NCBI GenBank assembly: GCA_027563935.2
Contig: CM050446.2
Location: 130,113,608 to 130,177,607 of the forward strand
Direction: 5' to 3'
Source of the DNA: Costus lasius
Taxonomy: Eukaryota > Streptophyta > Magnoliopsida > Zingiberales > Costaceae
Length of the DNA: 64,000 bases
The translations under genes and the position numbers were made by a program. Below are positions 20,808-32,277 of the stretch, piece by piece; positions within the stretch are counted from its first letter, which is position 1, and each line of letters starts with the position of its first letter. Below the pieces are notes generated by a model. The model was not told the origin of the DNA. It searched no databases and worked only from the letters and a program-made list of their open reading frames with translations.

Positions 20808-22790
20808 AAGGGAACGAATGTCAATTAATGGATAATTATATGCAAAGGCTAAATAATTATCTTACATTCCTGAGGGGATAATTTCAAATTATAGAATAAT
20901 TATACACAAAGATTAAACAATTAGTCTACGTCCTTAAGGGGATGAATATTGATTGGGTATAGTTATATGCCAAGGCTAAATAAGTATTCAATATCCTCAA
21001 GCAAACAAAAATCCATTAAAGAATAATTATATGCTAAAGCTAAATAATTATTTTATGTTCTCTCCTAAAGGGGTGAATATCCATCAAAATATAGTTATAT
21101 GCCAAGTGTCATGCCTTGAATTATGGTAATCAATTTTTTTTCAAATGTACACTTATGTCAACGCTTGACTCGAGTCCAAACACGCCGCACAGAGGCACCA
21201 CGGTCGTAAGTGCGAGATTGGGCGTGATTAGCGGGGACAATTCCTTGAATTGACCCCTATCCCAGCCAAGGACTCTATGGAGATCTCTGTCGTCCCAACA
21301 TGACTCTGATCAACACTCACGATTCTCTGTAGACTGGTGTCGTCGAGTCGAACCGGGTTCACTTGAACCCAAGATGGGACCACCCAGAACTGACTACGTC
21401 GGATGGGGTCCACTATGGACATGATTGCTTTGTCTATATCATCAACATCGGATACGTCAAAGACGTCTCAACATCATTGATAGTAGCGATGATGTGCTCG
21501 TTCACCGGAGTCCGGAGAGGACAGAGGCGGGGGGTGCGCACGACCCACACCGGTCGTCGAGACACCCGCACGTCCACCAGACAACCAACGATCGACGTCT
21601 ATGTAAGTTAGTCCTATCAGCGTTGCACGCTGGCAGCTGGGGAAACCAACCTGGCAGGGTTCCCACAAAGAAATGCAGACAAGGACGCCGACGGCAACAA
21701 TGCGAAGTTGTCCACCGTTCGTTGGCCGGATTGACGCGAACACACGTCCGTAGGAAGGAAGGGAAGAACGGCAGTGTTCTTTCCACCTGCTAGAGAACAC
21801 GAGGGAGGAGATAGGAGCCACCCGCCGGTGACTGAGAGGGAGGAACACAGACGACGGATGAAAGCTAGAGAGGAGAGGAAACCCCGGAGCTTCTTCCACC
21901 TCGCCTAGGATTGAACGGCTGCAGGGAAGATAGGCTCGAATGCCTGAGCTGGACAGGAAGGACCCATGAACGAGGGAGCCAGCCGAAGAGGGAGAGGAAG
22001 TCTGCGCGCAGGCGGAGGGAGTTAACCAGCGACTACGACCACAAGTGGCGGCAGCAGACGGCGACCGAAAAACAACCTCGCGTGCAGGTGAGTCGAGCCC
22101 GGAAGTTTCCACACGCAGGCGGACCAACACTCCAGAGGTATTTAAATTTTGACCGGGAGGAGGAAGAAGGGCTTGCTGAGGGAGCGGGAGCACGGGGTCC
22201 GACCAACGCACATAGGAAAACGTAGAAGACAGAAAGAAAAGAGGCGTCACCGAGAAAGAAACGTTCGACCGGAACAGAGAGGAGGAGGGCACCGGCAACA
22301 GCGAGAGTGTACCTCAGCAGACTGCCGACCCCTTCTAACCGATGAAGTGGTAGCAGTAGCGCCTTCCAAGGTGGTTTGAGGGACGTCGGCGATGGCAGTG
22401 ACGGTCGCTGACTTGACGCCCGTCACGCCCGCACACACAAAATTCACGCGCACAATTTTGCCGTTGAAGGAATTTCGGATTCGGGCGGTCACCCGATCCA
22501 TTTATCCGACCCAATCCGCTAGGGTCCAAAAAGCTAAGTGGGTTGGTTGGGTTGGGCTAAGATTGGGTCGCACCCAAATTCAGCCCAGAGGCCTAACACC
22601 AAGGCTAAATAACTATTCCATGCCCTTAAGGGGATAAAATTCCATTAAAGAATAATTATATATCAAGGTTAAATAATTATTTCATGGCCTCAAGGGGCCA
22701 AAACTTTCTTAAATAAAGAGACAATTGTATGCCAAGGCTAAACAATTATCTCATGTCCTTAAGGCAATAAATTTTCACTTCATCCAAATT
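20808..22790 (+). repeat. Array of about 65-bp repeats, split by a solo LTR
   Basis: About seven diverged units of 63-69 bp, each with ATAATTATATGCCAAGGCTA, then AATAATTATTTTATG and CCTTAAGGGG. Five units precede and two follow the solo LTR 21107-22598, which splits one unit exactly at CCAAG. The arrangement resembles the subterminal 41-bp repeats of the Tat LTRs, so this may be the end of an older, related LTR. Confidence 0.8.
21107..22598 (-). mobile_element. Solo LTR (1492 bp) with TSD CCAAG
   Basis: Starts TGTCATGCC and ends GGCCTAACA (minus strand TGTTAGGCC...GGCATGACA). The 5-bp duplication CCAAG stands at 21102-21106 and 22599-22603. No second LTR or internal domain is present, so it is the product of LTR-LTR recombination. 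Its ends resemble those of elements G and F. A 274-codon minus-strand frame inside it is considered fortuitous. Confidence 0.9.
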
Positions 22791-23249
22791 CAAATACTTA
22801 TAAGTCATTAAGATCAAGTATTTACCAAGTTAGAATATTCACAAACTTTCAAGAAATCAAATATTTATCAAATCCACTTAACTATTTTCAGATAAAACAT
22901 TCATTTTTAAATTATCACTTGGCTAATGATGAGTTTTTTTACTGTAGTTATAAGCCATTGCATGACATAATATTATAAATAATACTATTCTTTTAACCAC
23001 TTATTTTTATTTGGTTATATATAGATCTCTTAATCAAATGCGTCATAAGTTATTTAAAAATAATTAATTCATAAATTATTTAAGAATAATTAATAATAAA
23101 TATTTATATTTATTGAAAGCTATAATTCACTAAATAAAAAAAAAAGCCTAATCTTAATTTAGAACTCAAATTTAACCATTTTTAATCAACCATCTCTTTT
23201 CTTTCCTCCTTGTATAAGGATTTGCCATTATGACTTACCATATAAAGCT
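22790..23249. other. AT-rich remnant resembling old Tat-type LTR ends
   Basis: No gene. Contains TATAGATCTCTTAATCAAA at about 23020 and AAGCTATAATTCACTAAATAAA near 23130. Both parallel the last 250 bp of the Tat LTRs (29720-29830) and the sequence at 45825-46480. Likely an ancient related LTR. Confidence 0.45.
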
Positions 23250-23334
23250 TTTTTAAACCCCCGGAAGCGTGATGGTCAGCTCGTCCTTGCTAGCTCGCTA
23301 CGGAGTTGTACCCTCGCCCGGATACCCTTCAACG

Positions 23335-25392
23335 CTAAGAACAGGATTGGATCCTCGTACATGTCCTATGTCCTGCACCCCAGATAGAAGTGTCAAATCG
23401 ATGATACCGCATATTATAAAAAAGGGGAGAAAAGGTAGATGTTACCTCAGATAAGCTAGGCGACGCCACCCCCGGATCCAAGATCTTTAGCCGCTTGCGG
23501 GATGAAGACCGAGAGAGGTCAAACTCAAAGCCGTATGACGATCGACTAGTTGTCCTCTTCAAGAACTTCTGCGGATGGGATTTTTCGGTGGAACCAAACG
23601 TGTCCTTGATATCATAACTGAAAAACGCCTTCAAATGCATGGAATGCCATCTCAAATATTCGTAACTGCATCTAGGAACCCGGCCGCGAGCCGGGATGGC
23701 AAATGACGAATGGGTCCCACGCCGGAGCAGCAAACACCAACAAGAGGCCATCGTCGCAAGGTCGCCTGATAATCTTCCATAATCCAGGATATTTTGAGGA
23801 ATAGCCTGGTCAAAACCGAATTGGCGAGCGCATCTATGAGGATTATACATTTCTAAAGACGCAAAATTTTCACTCCTGAAGGGTAGCCAGCCTATCCGAA
23901 TGCTCACAAGGAATTCGGTAGCAAGCCACCCATCCTCGGTCAATACGTCAACGGGGTTATCCTGAACATCAGCCTACTCGCCCAGACATCCTGCTTTGTT
24001 TGGGAATATGACCCGGTGATGCCCAAAGATCTTATCCTTGCGAAAGAGTAAACGTGCCTCAAGATCTTTAAAGCGAACTGGATGAGCCCCAACAATGCAC
24101 ACCATGAGGGGTAACTTACGCTTCATAGCCTCAGAAGCAGTAGTGGTATATAGCCCTTGAAACTGCAAATTGAACCATCCAAACAAATAATGAAGAGGGA
24201 TCAGCGTGTCTTTTGAGCCCGGGAAGTCAGCGGTACACGCCTCTCTCAAAGACCGAAATAAATTCGACAATGCCACCGGGGCCAAGGAGAGACGAACTCC
24301 CCGCGCCAGTCTATCAGCCATAATAAAAACCTCCGGTCTAATACGATTCGGGTACTTATAAGGGATGACAAAATAACATAGCCAACAGGCTAAAAATGCC
24401 GTGAGAAATGTAACCCGATCCATTTCCTTTGCCGCGATAGGAGGCCGGGGGGGTATATCATAATCCTGCACTAGAGTGTTTTCTGAACCAACACCAAAGG
24501 GGTCACGCGGCGAAGGGAAGTTGGTCTCGTATGCGGTGCCCAAGTCGACAAAATGTAGGATCCACTGGGTAATGGAGACAGCCCCAGAATACCGACGAAG
24601 TAGCTCATAGAAGTGGTGGAACACAGCCTTGAGAGAGGGAGAACATCGAAACTCGCCGTGTGCAGTCTCACCAAAGAGTGCCCTTTCATCCGGCACATGT
24701 TCATCATATCGGGCACCTAATATGGGGAGCCCGCAAACATATCGCATGTCCCAGAGACTCGGGACAATCTCCACTTCAGAAAGATAACACGTGTTGGTGG
24801 CCGGACTCCAATGTTCTAAGATACTCTTTAATAGAGTGACATCATACTCATAATTAAATAATGACAATATGATGGCTTCATAAATCCCGGCCTTCTTAAG
24901 GATCTTCCTCTCACTACGCAAAATGTATCATGCCCACTCCGCGTAGCCGGGATGGTGCGCGACGCTACCACAAATGTTAAATCGCGAGGCCCACCTTGGT
25001 ACGCGCTTAGAGGCCATATCCAAACCTAAAAAGAAGTTCGACTCTTGGTTGGATATTCTGGTGTGGGGCTCAAGGCATAAGAATAAGTCAGGGCCTTGAT
25101 CAAAGATGCGAGACCTGTTCATCATCCCGGTCACACTACGCTCTAGAGGCGTCCAATTTTCACTCTCAAAATGGGGGTGAGATTTGTACTCCGTTGGCAA
25201 TAGAGGCATGGACAAGTGACGGGGTATCTTGTTATGGAATATGTCCCTGCCATCCAACATTACATCACGCCACTCATGCCATATTCCCCGAAAGTGACCA
25301 AGGGAATCACACTTCTTAATATACTTCATAATTGTCTCATCATTAGGTTCGTCCAACGGCATAGAAGCGCGGCGGGACCACAAGAAACCCAT
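23335..25392 (-). pseudogene. Antisense plant-mobile-domain (PMD) gene, left copy
   Basis: ATG at 25392 (MGFLWSRRASMPLDEP). One frame runs left to about 23447, with a TGA at 24930-24928 and a stop at 23976-23974. The middle carries the PMD signature: a W-S-P-A-T-N-T-C-Y-L segment, then EVEIVPSLWDMRYVCGLPILG, followed by a hydrophobic core (FLTAFLACWLCYFVIPYKYP). A consensus donor CTGAG/GTAACA at 23447 suggests exon 1 ends there, so the remaining frame to 23335 is intron. Host and transposon proteins share this domain, and Tat-type elements often carry it antisense between integrase and 3' LTR. Two stops make it a pseudogene unless they are read through. The role of the protein is unknown. Confidence 0.72.
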
Positions 25393-25529
25393 GGTTAATA
25401 CAAAAGATAAAGACAGAAGAGCCGGAACGCTAAGTCAACACCTGGAGCAACAATGAGAATAGTGAGAAAACACATGAATGTTCTGTCTTCCCAACGGTCT
25501 TGTATACGCTTTTCGCTTATACAAACCCG

Positions 25530-25544
25530 TTGGGAGGGGCAATT
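25530..25544 (+). other. Tat polypurine tract (left)
   Basis: TTGGGAGGGGCAATT immediately before the LTR start TGTTGGG. An identical copy precedes the 3' LTR at 41471-41485. Its presence left of the 5' LTR is part of the evidence for a tandem arrangement. Confidence 0.8.
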
Positions 25545-27131
25545 TGTTGGGTCTCTTATTTCATCCGGAAATAAAAGAGTATCGCCGAAAATCAATCAAA
25601 CAAACAAAAAATTAGATTGCCTCGGGAGACAAATTTTGTATTAAATGAGGTAGATGAATCGATTGTAAATCTCCTGCAAATTTCACTTATTTGAATCAAC
25701 TCGTAACAGCTTCCAAGTTCTTAACTCTATCATTGGGGAAAGAGAATGGAAGGAAAGGGAAAAGCACTTAGAATTCATTTACCAAACACCACATTTAACC
25801 CTAAGTGCTCTCAAATACATCCTGAACATGTACAAAATGTGACCGCCATGGCTTTCCACAGTTGCTTTTAGAAACTTTAAACAAAAAGAAGGAACAGAAA
25901 CATTTTGGAAGATACCTCTTTTCCATGCCCGCTAACGTAACAATCTGAGACGGCCTTTGAATCCAAGCCGACCTTTGAGAAGCAGGATTCCCGCTCCACA
26001 TGTTTGTGCTCCACAACAAGGCTCTCCACGCAATAATTGAAACTAAAATGTTTGTGCTGCAAAAGGTGCCACCAGATCAATCACAAGATAAGCAAAAAAA
26101 AAAACACAAATGAAACTGCGCGAACCAAATTACAAGATATAAGGGAAGAACGATTAACTTTAAGAAGAGCAAAGTAGAATCCTTTACCAGGTCAGGCCAA
26201 GCACTAATGGCGCATGCGTCCACAATGTTCAATAAGCACTCGTTTGGGTCGTGCTGCAAAAGTATATAAGATTTATGAGCTTGAAGGCAGCTATTTCCTC
26301 TCTAGCTAAAGTTCAATAGATTGAAACAAAGACATTGTGAGGCTTCAGGTAGAACAAAATATTAGGAAATAAACGACATCCTACTTCAAAAAGAGGTTCA
26401 CAGTCTTGAGCAAAGAGGATGTTGAGTTGACGAAGGAAGTGCAGATCATGGAAAAGGAACTCATGCTGAGAAATTCATCCCTCCGGATTGAGAAAGTCAA
26501 TAGTGAGGAAGTTGATCTTGATCCAAATATTCTTCCAACTAAAGTGAACACATGGAGGGCCCGGAGACAGATTACATGTGCGAAGTAAAAGTTTCAAGCT
26601 TGGTCTGATAATAAACCATGTTGGTAATGGTTTATTATCCTCTCTCAGTGGCTGTCCCAAGATATGGTCGTGATAACAAAAGTCCCAATTCACACAAAAA
26701 AAACTGTATATCAGTGCAGGTTTTTCTTAGGACGCTTGAAGAACTTTCGAAATCTTTAGAATCGAGGTCCCGGCTTTACCAGCTATTCCTATCCTAGTTG
26801 AAAACTGAAGAAAGAACTTCTATGAAAACGCAGCTGGAAAATCAGCTACTGATGGTACAACCAAATGCCGACTCTACAAAAAACACACACAGCAGTTTGT
26901 TTTTGGTAAAGGATACAGCCATTAAAGACAGGAGCAGCCACTGTCCAAAAGAAGAGAAGGGAAAGAACGTTGGCAGTGGCCGATAATGAAGGAAAAGACA
27001 AAAGGAGGAGATTCCAAGTAGGAGGTGTTCAGGGTCGACAAAGAAAAAGGGGGAAAGAGCAGAAAAGGTAATCCATAAAAGATGTAATAAAAATAAACAG
27101 ATGGAAGAAAAAAAAAGAAAGCCTGTGGTCT

Positions 27132-27140
27132 ATAAAAGGC
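27132..27140 (+). promoter_or_regulatory. TATA box in the Tat 5' LTR
   Basis: TATAAAAGG 1.6 kb into the LTR, conserved at 43072 in the 3' LTR. It fits the U3 core promoter, with transcription starting near 27165 just before the paired stem-loop repeats. Confidence 0.65.
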
Positions 27141-27287
27141 GAGGGAGAGAAGCCCGAAGGCGGGCAGGAGAGCACACACGCGGGGAAGACATCACGAGGA
27201 ACAAGAGAGGAGAGGAGAATGCCGGAACGGAAGAAGGTAAAAAAAAAAAAAAAAGAGAAATTTTCTTCTTTGTCTGAGTTTCTTAGG

Positions 27288-27420
27288 CTTCATGGGCACA
27301 CTAAGTGCCCTGGCATCACAGAAAGCACACACCATCTTTTGATCGATCGGGTTTCGTATTTCATAGGCTTCATGGGCATGCTAAATGCCCTGGCATCTCA
27401 AAAGACATATACACACCATC
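27288..27420 (+). repeat. Paired stem-loop repeats in the Tat leader
   Basis: Two copies of TAGGCTTCATGGGCA...TGCCCTGGCATC spaced about 75 bp apart. Each holds a GGGCA/TGCCC stem with a seven-base loop (CACTAAG and TGCTAAA). They lie just downstream of the predicted transcription start, in the RNA leader, and are conserved in the 3' LTR at 43224-43360. Confidence 0.6.
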
Positions 27421-29109
27421 TCTTTTGCCCCTGAGGCCCGAGATACACTGAGCATCCTAAGCATCCTATGGCGCTACGAGAGAGAAGAGAAGACGACTGA
27501 AAGCTAAAAAAAAAAACTGAGATGGCCTGGAAGTAAGAGAAGCCAGGTAAAAAAATGAAGAAACGCTAGAGAGTAAAAGTGCATAAATGCTGGAGGGGGT
27601 AAAAAAAATGCATAAACGCTGGAGAGTAGAAAATGCAGAAACATTGGAGAAGAGTTCGAATCAAAACCCGTGAACTAGAAAAGATGCAAAAATATGATGA
27701 TACGGCGGAAATAACATAATAATCTAGGCACCTTGCTTAAGCCCTCTGTTCCCTCTCGTCTGGTCTGATCCCCATAGAGGGAAAGTGAACCTGAAGTCTT
27801 TTGCCACTATTACCGCGAAGAAGATATACAGAACCCTTTTTTTAACCTAACGAGAATAAAAGTGAGCTAATGGAAGAAGAACTTGGCAAAAGTGACCTAA
27901 AGATTCTAGAGAAGAGGTCAGTAAAGACTACCCGTAAGATGGTCTTCCCCCTTTGACTCCTTCCACCGAAAAGAGGAGGCCGACCGAATGACCGACGAAG
28001 AACGTACGGGGATGGTAAAAGAGAAGAGGGAACGAACGAAGAAAAGCGCCGTTCCTGGATTAGACCCGGTCAACATCCACTTCGCTAACAAACCAGAACC
28101 CGAAAAAGCCCAATCTGCTGAGGCCCAATGCTTCCTTTTTTTGATGTCGTGCACGGGAGACTCGTTACTGTCTGTTTGTTACAGATGGACAACGCCAGAG
28201 CAATAGCGGCCGCCTCGCGCTGCCCCGCCGGTGTCAACCCCGTTCCTTCAGGAACCACTACCTCTGCGACCTCCCCTTCGCTCCAAGTAAGATTTCAGCG
28301 GCACCTCGGTGCCACCTCCCTCCATAAACCAATTACGGGGCCAGCAGGTTCTTCTCCGTGGATGGGCGACGCCTCACCCGCTGCTTCCCCTGGAACTCTG
28401 ATCAGGTGGCGAGTTCACAATCTTTGCAATCAGCTCCGTCGATCTCCTCCCTTCCCTCGCCCGATCATCGACGACGTCTCCCCAGTAATCGCCATTGGAA
28501 ATAACAAGCCTATGTCGCCTGTCGCAAACTAAAAACCTTGATTAACAAGCGCATTGACCCCCTCTTATTCGGAGCCATCAACGCCAGGCCGCCGACGAAA
28601 ATCTAGTAATGCCGAAGATGGGAAGATCCGTCTACAGCACGCCGCAAATTGTCGGGGCTTTGTCTTATTACTCCCCCGGCCGTTCCGCCAGATACCGCTG
28701 ATGTTTGGCGTGGTCAAAAAGGGGAAAGGGTTCGGTAGTTGGCGATGGAAATTACCTAGAGTGACCACTCGGTCCAGCCGGAGACTATGATCGATTCAAC
28801 GAAATTGACCGCGTATAATTACACCATTCGGTTTAGCCAAGCAAATCCCTGAAGTACGAACCACACTCGTGCTAGTTCGGCATGAATATCTGGTACTTAA
28901 ACTCAAAGTATAAATCCGAACCGGAATCAGACGAGAGATCTCGCAATAATTCTGTATTCTAAGTATGAGGTCAAAATGAATTCAAGAGAAATGATTATGT
29001 GCTAATATGGAGCTGGATGACCCAAACCCAACCTAAGTCGCGCATAATAGAACACAAGTGCTGAAAAGAAATTGATCAACATTGGAAGTCCTTGTCGGGG
29101 TGTAACTCC

Positions 29110-29430
29110 TCAATATGACGTCGTGTCCGCAAGACCGGATAAATTTTCGAACCAAATTATCCATCACGCCGCAAGGCCGGATAAAATTCAAATCAAATTA
29201 TCCGTCACGCCACAAGGCCGGATAAATTCCAAACCAAATTATCCGTCACGCCACAAGGCCGGATGAATTTTCGAACCAAATTATCCATCACGCCGCAAGG
29301 CCGGGTAAACTCCAAACAAATTATCCAACACGCCGCAAGGCCGGATAAATTCCAAATTAAATTATCCAACAAGCCACAAGGCCGGATAAACTCCAAATCA
29401 AACTATCCAATACGTCATAAGGCTGGATAA
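29110..29430 (+). repeat. 41-bp tandem repeats near the Tat 5' LTR end
   Basis: About eight units of the form AAGGCCGGATAAATTCCAAA followed by CCAAATTATCCGTCACGCCAC, with point differences. The same array ends the 3' LTR (45050-45390). Confidence 0.85.
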
Positions 29431-29892
29431 TCCCCCAAACCAAATATCCAATACGTCTAAATGCAATCACGGTGGAATATTGTTTGGGAGGTGCGTACGT
29501 CGGTGCTTACCATCGGGGCGTAGCTCCTCAATATAGCATCGGATTGCCTAGGCCGGATATCACTCAGTAAGGTGCTTCAAAGCCCAACGTCCGATGGGCA
29601 CGAGATACTCACATTGACGAAATAGCCCATTTTCTCACCGTTTAAATATAATGTCAAATTTTGTATTTTTATTACGTTTATAAATGATATTGTCCGGTTT
29701 GTTTCTCTTATCTTGTCGCGTATTATAGATCTCTTAATCAAAGGTTCCCTAATTTTAGGGGTAATTAACAATGAGCGCTTGCGCTCATTGGAAGCCAGAA
29801 CCCATTTAATAAAAAAAGCCTTATTAATTTAAGGTGGATTTGAAACGGTCACAATACATTTTCTAATGTGATAATTTTGACCCCACAAATTC

Positions 29893-29910
29893 TGGCACGC
29901 CCGGTGGGAC
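29893..29910 (+). other. Tat primer-binding site
   Basis: TGGCACGCCCGGTGGGAC, five bases after the LTR end. It begins with the TGG that pairs with a tRNA CCA end. The exact tRNA cannot be named with certainty here, although Tat-lineage elements use a site of this type. Confidence 0.75.
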
Positions 29911-29997
29911 CGGCTTCTCCTTTCATCTTCGAGATCTATATTACGCAGCACCAAATTCCGTGCCCTCGTTCTTACACTTCTCTTGTTCTGCGCAGCA

Positions 29998-31545
29998 ATG
30001 ACAAAGAAGTTGAACATCTTTGTTGAGGATGCATCGATCATCATGCATGGTGTCCAATTTGGCTCCATTTCGGAGGAAGACGTCGAGTTCATCTACCTAC
30101 CCTTCATAGACTCCGAGAACATTAAGGGAAAGAATACTCCGGTTATCAAGAGTAAGACCTCCTCACAGAAGAAGGAGACTGCCACGAAAAAGGAAGGGCC
30201 ATCATTCACTGATAATGGGGGCATGTTCAACGAAAAGGAGGAGGAACCGTCTTTTACTGTTAACGGGGGCAAGATCCACCAGACTATGTTCTCAAGCCCT
30301 GAGAAGACAAGGAAGCAGGAACGACAGGCCTTGAGGAAGAAGGAGGCTAGGCTCCGCAAACAAGGTCGCTTAATCCCTGTGAAGCGTAACCATTCCGCCG
30401 CCAAGACAAAAACAGCCGTAACAAACAAATTTGCACCACTTCTATCAGTTACGAGAAATTCTAACCTGGTGGAGGGACTGCGGCTGCAAACCCACGTACA
30501 GGCCAAGCCACACCCAGAGCCCAGAAATATCACTACTCAAAAGACAACATCTCAAAAGATTTATGAGACATACAAAAGGGCTCAAAAGAATATGAAAAGA
30601 AAAGAAAGACGTTCCAAGATCAGCCACAAGGAAACAGAGGGTCATATAATCCACACAGTGCGGATGGTGGAACACGCACGAGAGACCGGCTCTAATTCTG
30701 AAGAAGACACCCTTCGGACCATGACAAGGAAAGCCAAGAATAAAAAGTTAGCCTCTATCGTAATCCAGGAGCCTGTTCAACGGTACGAACTAGGAGCGAC
30801 CCCTCTACACCAAGAAACTTTCGAAGAGGAAGAGGAAGAGGAAGAACCCGTCATGACCACTAATCATGACCATAGAGATGAAGCTATCGCTGACCTTAAG
30901 AGACAACTCAAGAAGAGGGATAACGACATGAGCATCCTCATGGCGAAATTCAAGGAAGTGACTAATGCTCTTGCAAAGACACAAGAGATGATGTTACGCC
31001 AAGAACAATCATCGCGGGAACAAAATAATGCTCCGGCGACATCTTCTTTACCAACACAGTCAAATGACGGGGCCATCACCTTGACTAGGAAGGAAGTGCA
31101 AGAAATGGTAATGGACCAGTTGAGGCAAATCGAGGGAACCAAAGTTGCTCCGCGAAGGAGACGAGGGAGACCTTACCCAGCTGTATACGATGATATCCCT
31201 TACCCCAAAGGGTACATCGTACCGCACTTTAAGATGTTTAGCGGAGTAGGAAACCCTAACCAACACTTGGCCCATTTCGTCGCGACTTGTGGGAACACTG
31301 GTGGCAACGACGCCTTATTGCTCCGGCAGTTTCCACAAAGCCTCTCAGGGGTTGCCTTTGAGTGGTATTACTCTCTGGAGAACGAAGTTATTGGAACTTG
31401 GGCTGACATGGAAGAAGCCTTTAGGATGAAGTTCGCTTCGATAAGCGATAAGATCACGATTGCAGATCTGGCCGATACAAAGAGGAAAAAGGATGAGACT
31501 GTCCTCAATTACATTACAAGGTGGAGAAATCTGAGTATCAAATGA
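29998..31545 (+). CDS. Tat gag, N-terminal and central part
   Basis: ATG at 29998 (MTKKLNIFVED) follows the PBS by 88 bases. The first 350 codons are lysine/glutamate-rich and low in complexity, with a coiled-coil-like region (about 290-350) after an acidic EEEEEEEPV run. The retrotransposon gag domain follows (YPKGYIVPHFKMFSG, LLRQFPQSLSGVAFEWYYSL, ETVLNYITRWRNLS). A TGA at 31543-31545 ends this stretch, yet the same frame continues with gag sequence immediately after, so the stop is a single-site lesion. The product would assemble the particle. Upstream in-frame TTG codons were ignored. Confidence 0.88.
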   Translation: MTKKLNIFVEDASIIMHGVQFGSISEEDVEFIYLPFIDSENIKGKNTPVIKSKTSSQKKETATKKEGPSFTDNGGMFNEKEEEPSFTVNGGKIHQTMFSSPEKTRKQERQALRKKEARLRKQGRLIPVKRNHSAAKTKTAVTNKFAPLLSVTRNSNLVEGLRLQTHVQAKPHPEPRNITTQKTTSQKIYETYKRAQKNMKRKERRSKISHKETEGHIIHTVRMVEHARETGSNSEEDTLRTMTRKAKNKKLASIVIQEPVQRYELGATPLHQETFEEEEEEEEPVMTTNHDHRDEAIADLKRQLKKRDNDMSILMAKFKEVTNALAKTQEMMLRQEQSSREQNNAPATSSLPTQSNDGAITLTRKEVQEMVMDQLRQIEGTKVAPRRRRGRPYPAVYDDIPYPKGYIVPHFKMFSGVGNPNQHLAHFVATCGNTGGNDALLLRQFPQSLSGVAFEWYYSLENEVIGTWADMEEAFRMKFASISDKITIADLADTKRKKDETVLNYITRWRNLSIK

Positions 31546-32268
31546 GAAAAGCCACTAGAGCAAACCGAGGCCGTGGATTTGTTGGTCCGCAACATCGATA
31601 GCTGGATGGCCCCCTTTCTTTGCGGTAATAACATCTCTACATTTCAAGAACTGATCACCCAAGTGGCAAAGCTGGAACGAACGAACCATCAGCCTTATGT
31701 AAATACGCAGAACCCAAAATTTAGAAGGGAAGAACCAAGAAGGAATGAACCCAAGATCGCCTATACAAACGTTGCTAACAGAGGCAAAAGGGTGGAAGTT
31801 CACAATGCAAACGTACCTCGGATCGAGAGAGCGCCAACGCTCGGCGAAAATAGCCGGGGCAAGCCATTGACCCTTGAAGAGAGAAAGAATAAAATCTATT
31901 CGTTCAAAAGAGAAAAGACGATGAAAATTTTTAGGGACGCCCTGAAGAATGGCTTACAACTACCAGAGCCGAAGCGTCCTGAAGAAAGTAATAAGACTGA
32001 CGATCCCAACTTTTGCCCTTACCATCGCGTACTGGGGCATACGATTGAAGATTGTTATATTTTCAAAGATTGGGTGGAGAAACAATATAAGACAGGGAAG
32101 ATAACTCTATCAAAACAAGTATTGAACGAAGCCCAAACCGAGGAGGTTGATGTCGTTCAAATCAGAATAGATCCGACGCCTGCAGAAGACCCAGGGTGGA
32201 ATACCGTGGTGTCAAAAAGGACGTCGCGACTCCTCCAAAAATTACAACAGATACCAGGCATAGTGTAG
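31546..32268 (+). CDS. Tat gag C-terminus with zinc knuckle, after an in-frame stop
   Basis: Continues the gag frame without shift. It has a basic region (RREEPRRNEPK) and a C-x2-H-x4-H-x4-C zinc knuckle (CPYHRVLGHTIEDC, near 32014-32055), the form typical of Tat elements. It ends at a TAG (32266-32268), after which the frame again stays open into pol. Translation from its own start is not expected. This is a broken middle part of the polyprotein. Confidence 0.85.
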   Translation, partial: EKPLEQTEAVDLLVRNIDSWMAPFLCGNNISTFQELITQVAKLERTNHQPYVNTQNPKFRREEPRRNEPKIAYTNVANRGKRVEVHNANVPRIERAPTLGENSRGKPLTLEERKNKIYSFKREKTMKIFRDALKNGLQLPEPKRPEESNKTDDPNFCPYHRVLGHTIEDCYIFKDWVEKQYKTGKITLSKQVLNEAQTEEVDVVQIRIDPTPAEDPGWNTVVSKRTSRLLQKLQQIPGIV

Positions 32269-32277
32269 AAAGACTCC

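Larger units (their letters stand above)
25545..29887 (+). repeat. Tat 5' LTR (4343 bp)
   Basis: TGTTGGG...CCCCACA, matching 41486-45824. It contains a TATA box (27132), a pair of stem-loop repeats (27288-27420), a GC-rich segment (27960-28790) and eight copies of a 41-bp repeat (29110-29430). No continuous coding frame is convincing, although short exon-like frames occur at 26400-26900. Confidence 0.9.

Noticed and set aside
21474..22298. 274-codon minus-strand frame inside the solo LTR
   Set aside because: It lies wholly in a GC-rich LTR, the codon pattern looks random (Ser/Arg/Pro-rich), and alternative frames on the other strand are also open.
26406..26588. Independent small gene in the Tat LTR
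   Set aside because: Only 60 codons, repeated in the other LTR, with no start context. Kept only as a possible captured exon.
29110..29430. CRISPR-like array appearance of the 41-bp repeats
   Set aside because: Head-to-tail repeats without unique spacers, in a plant LTR. There are no cas genes.
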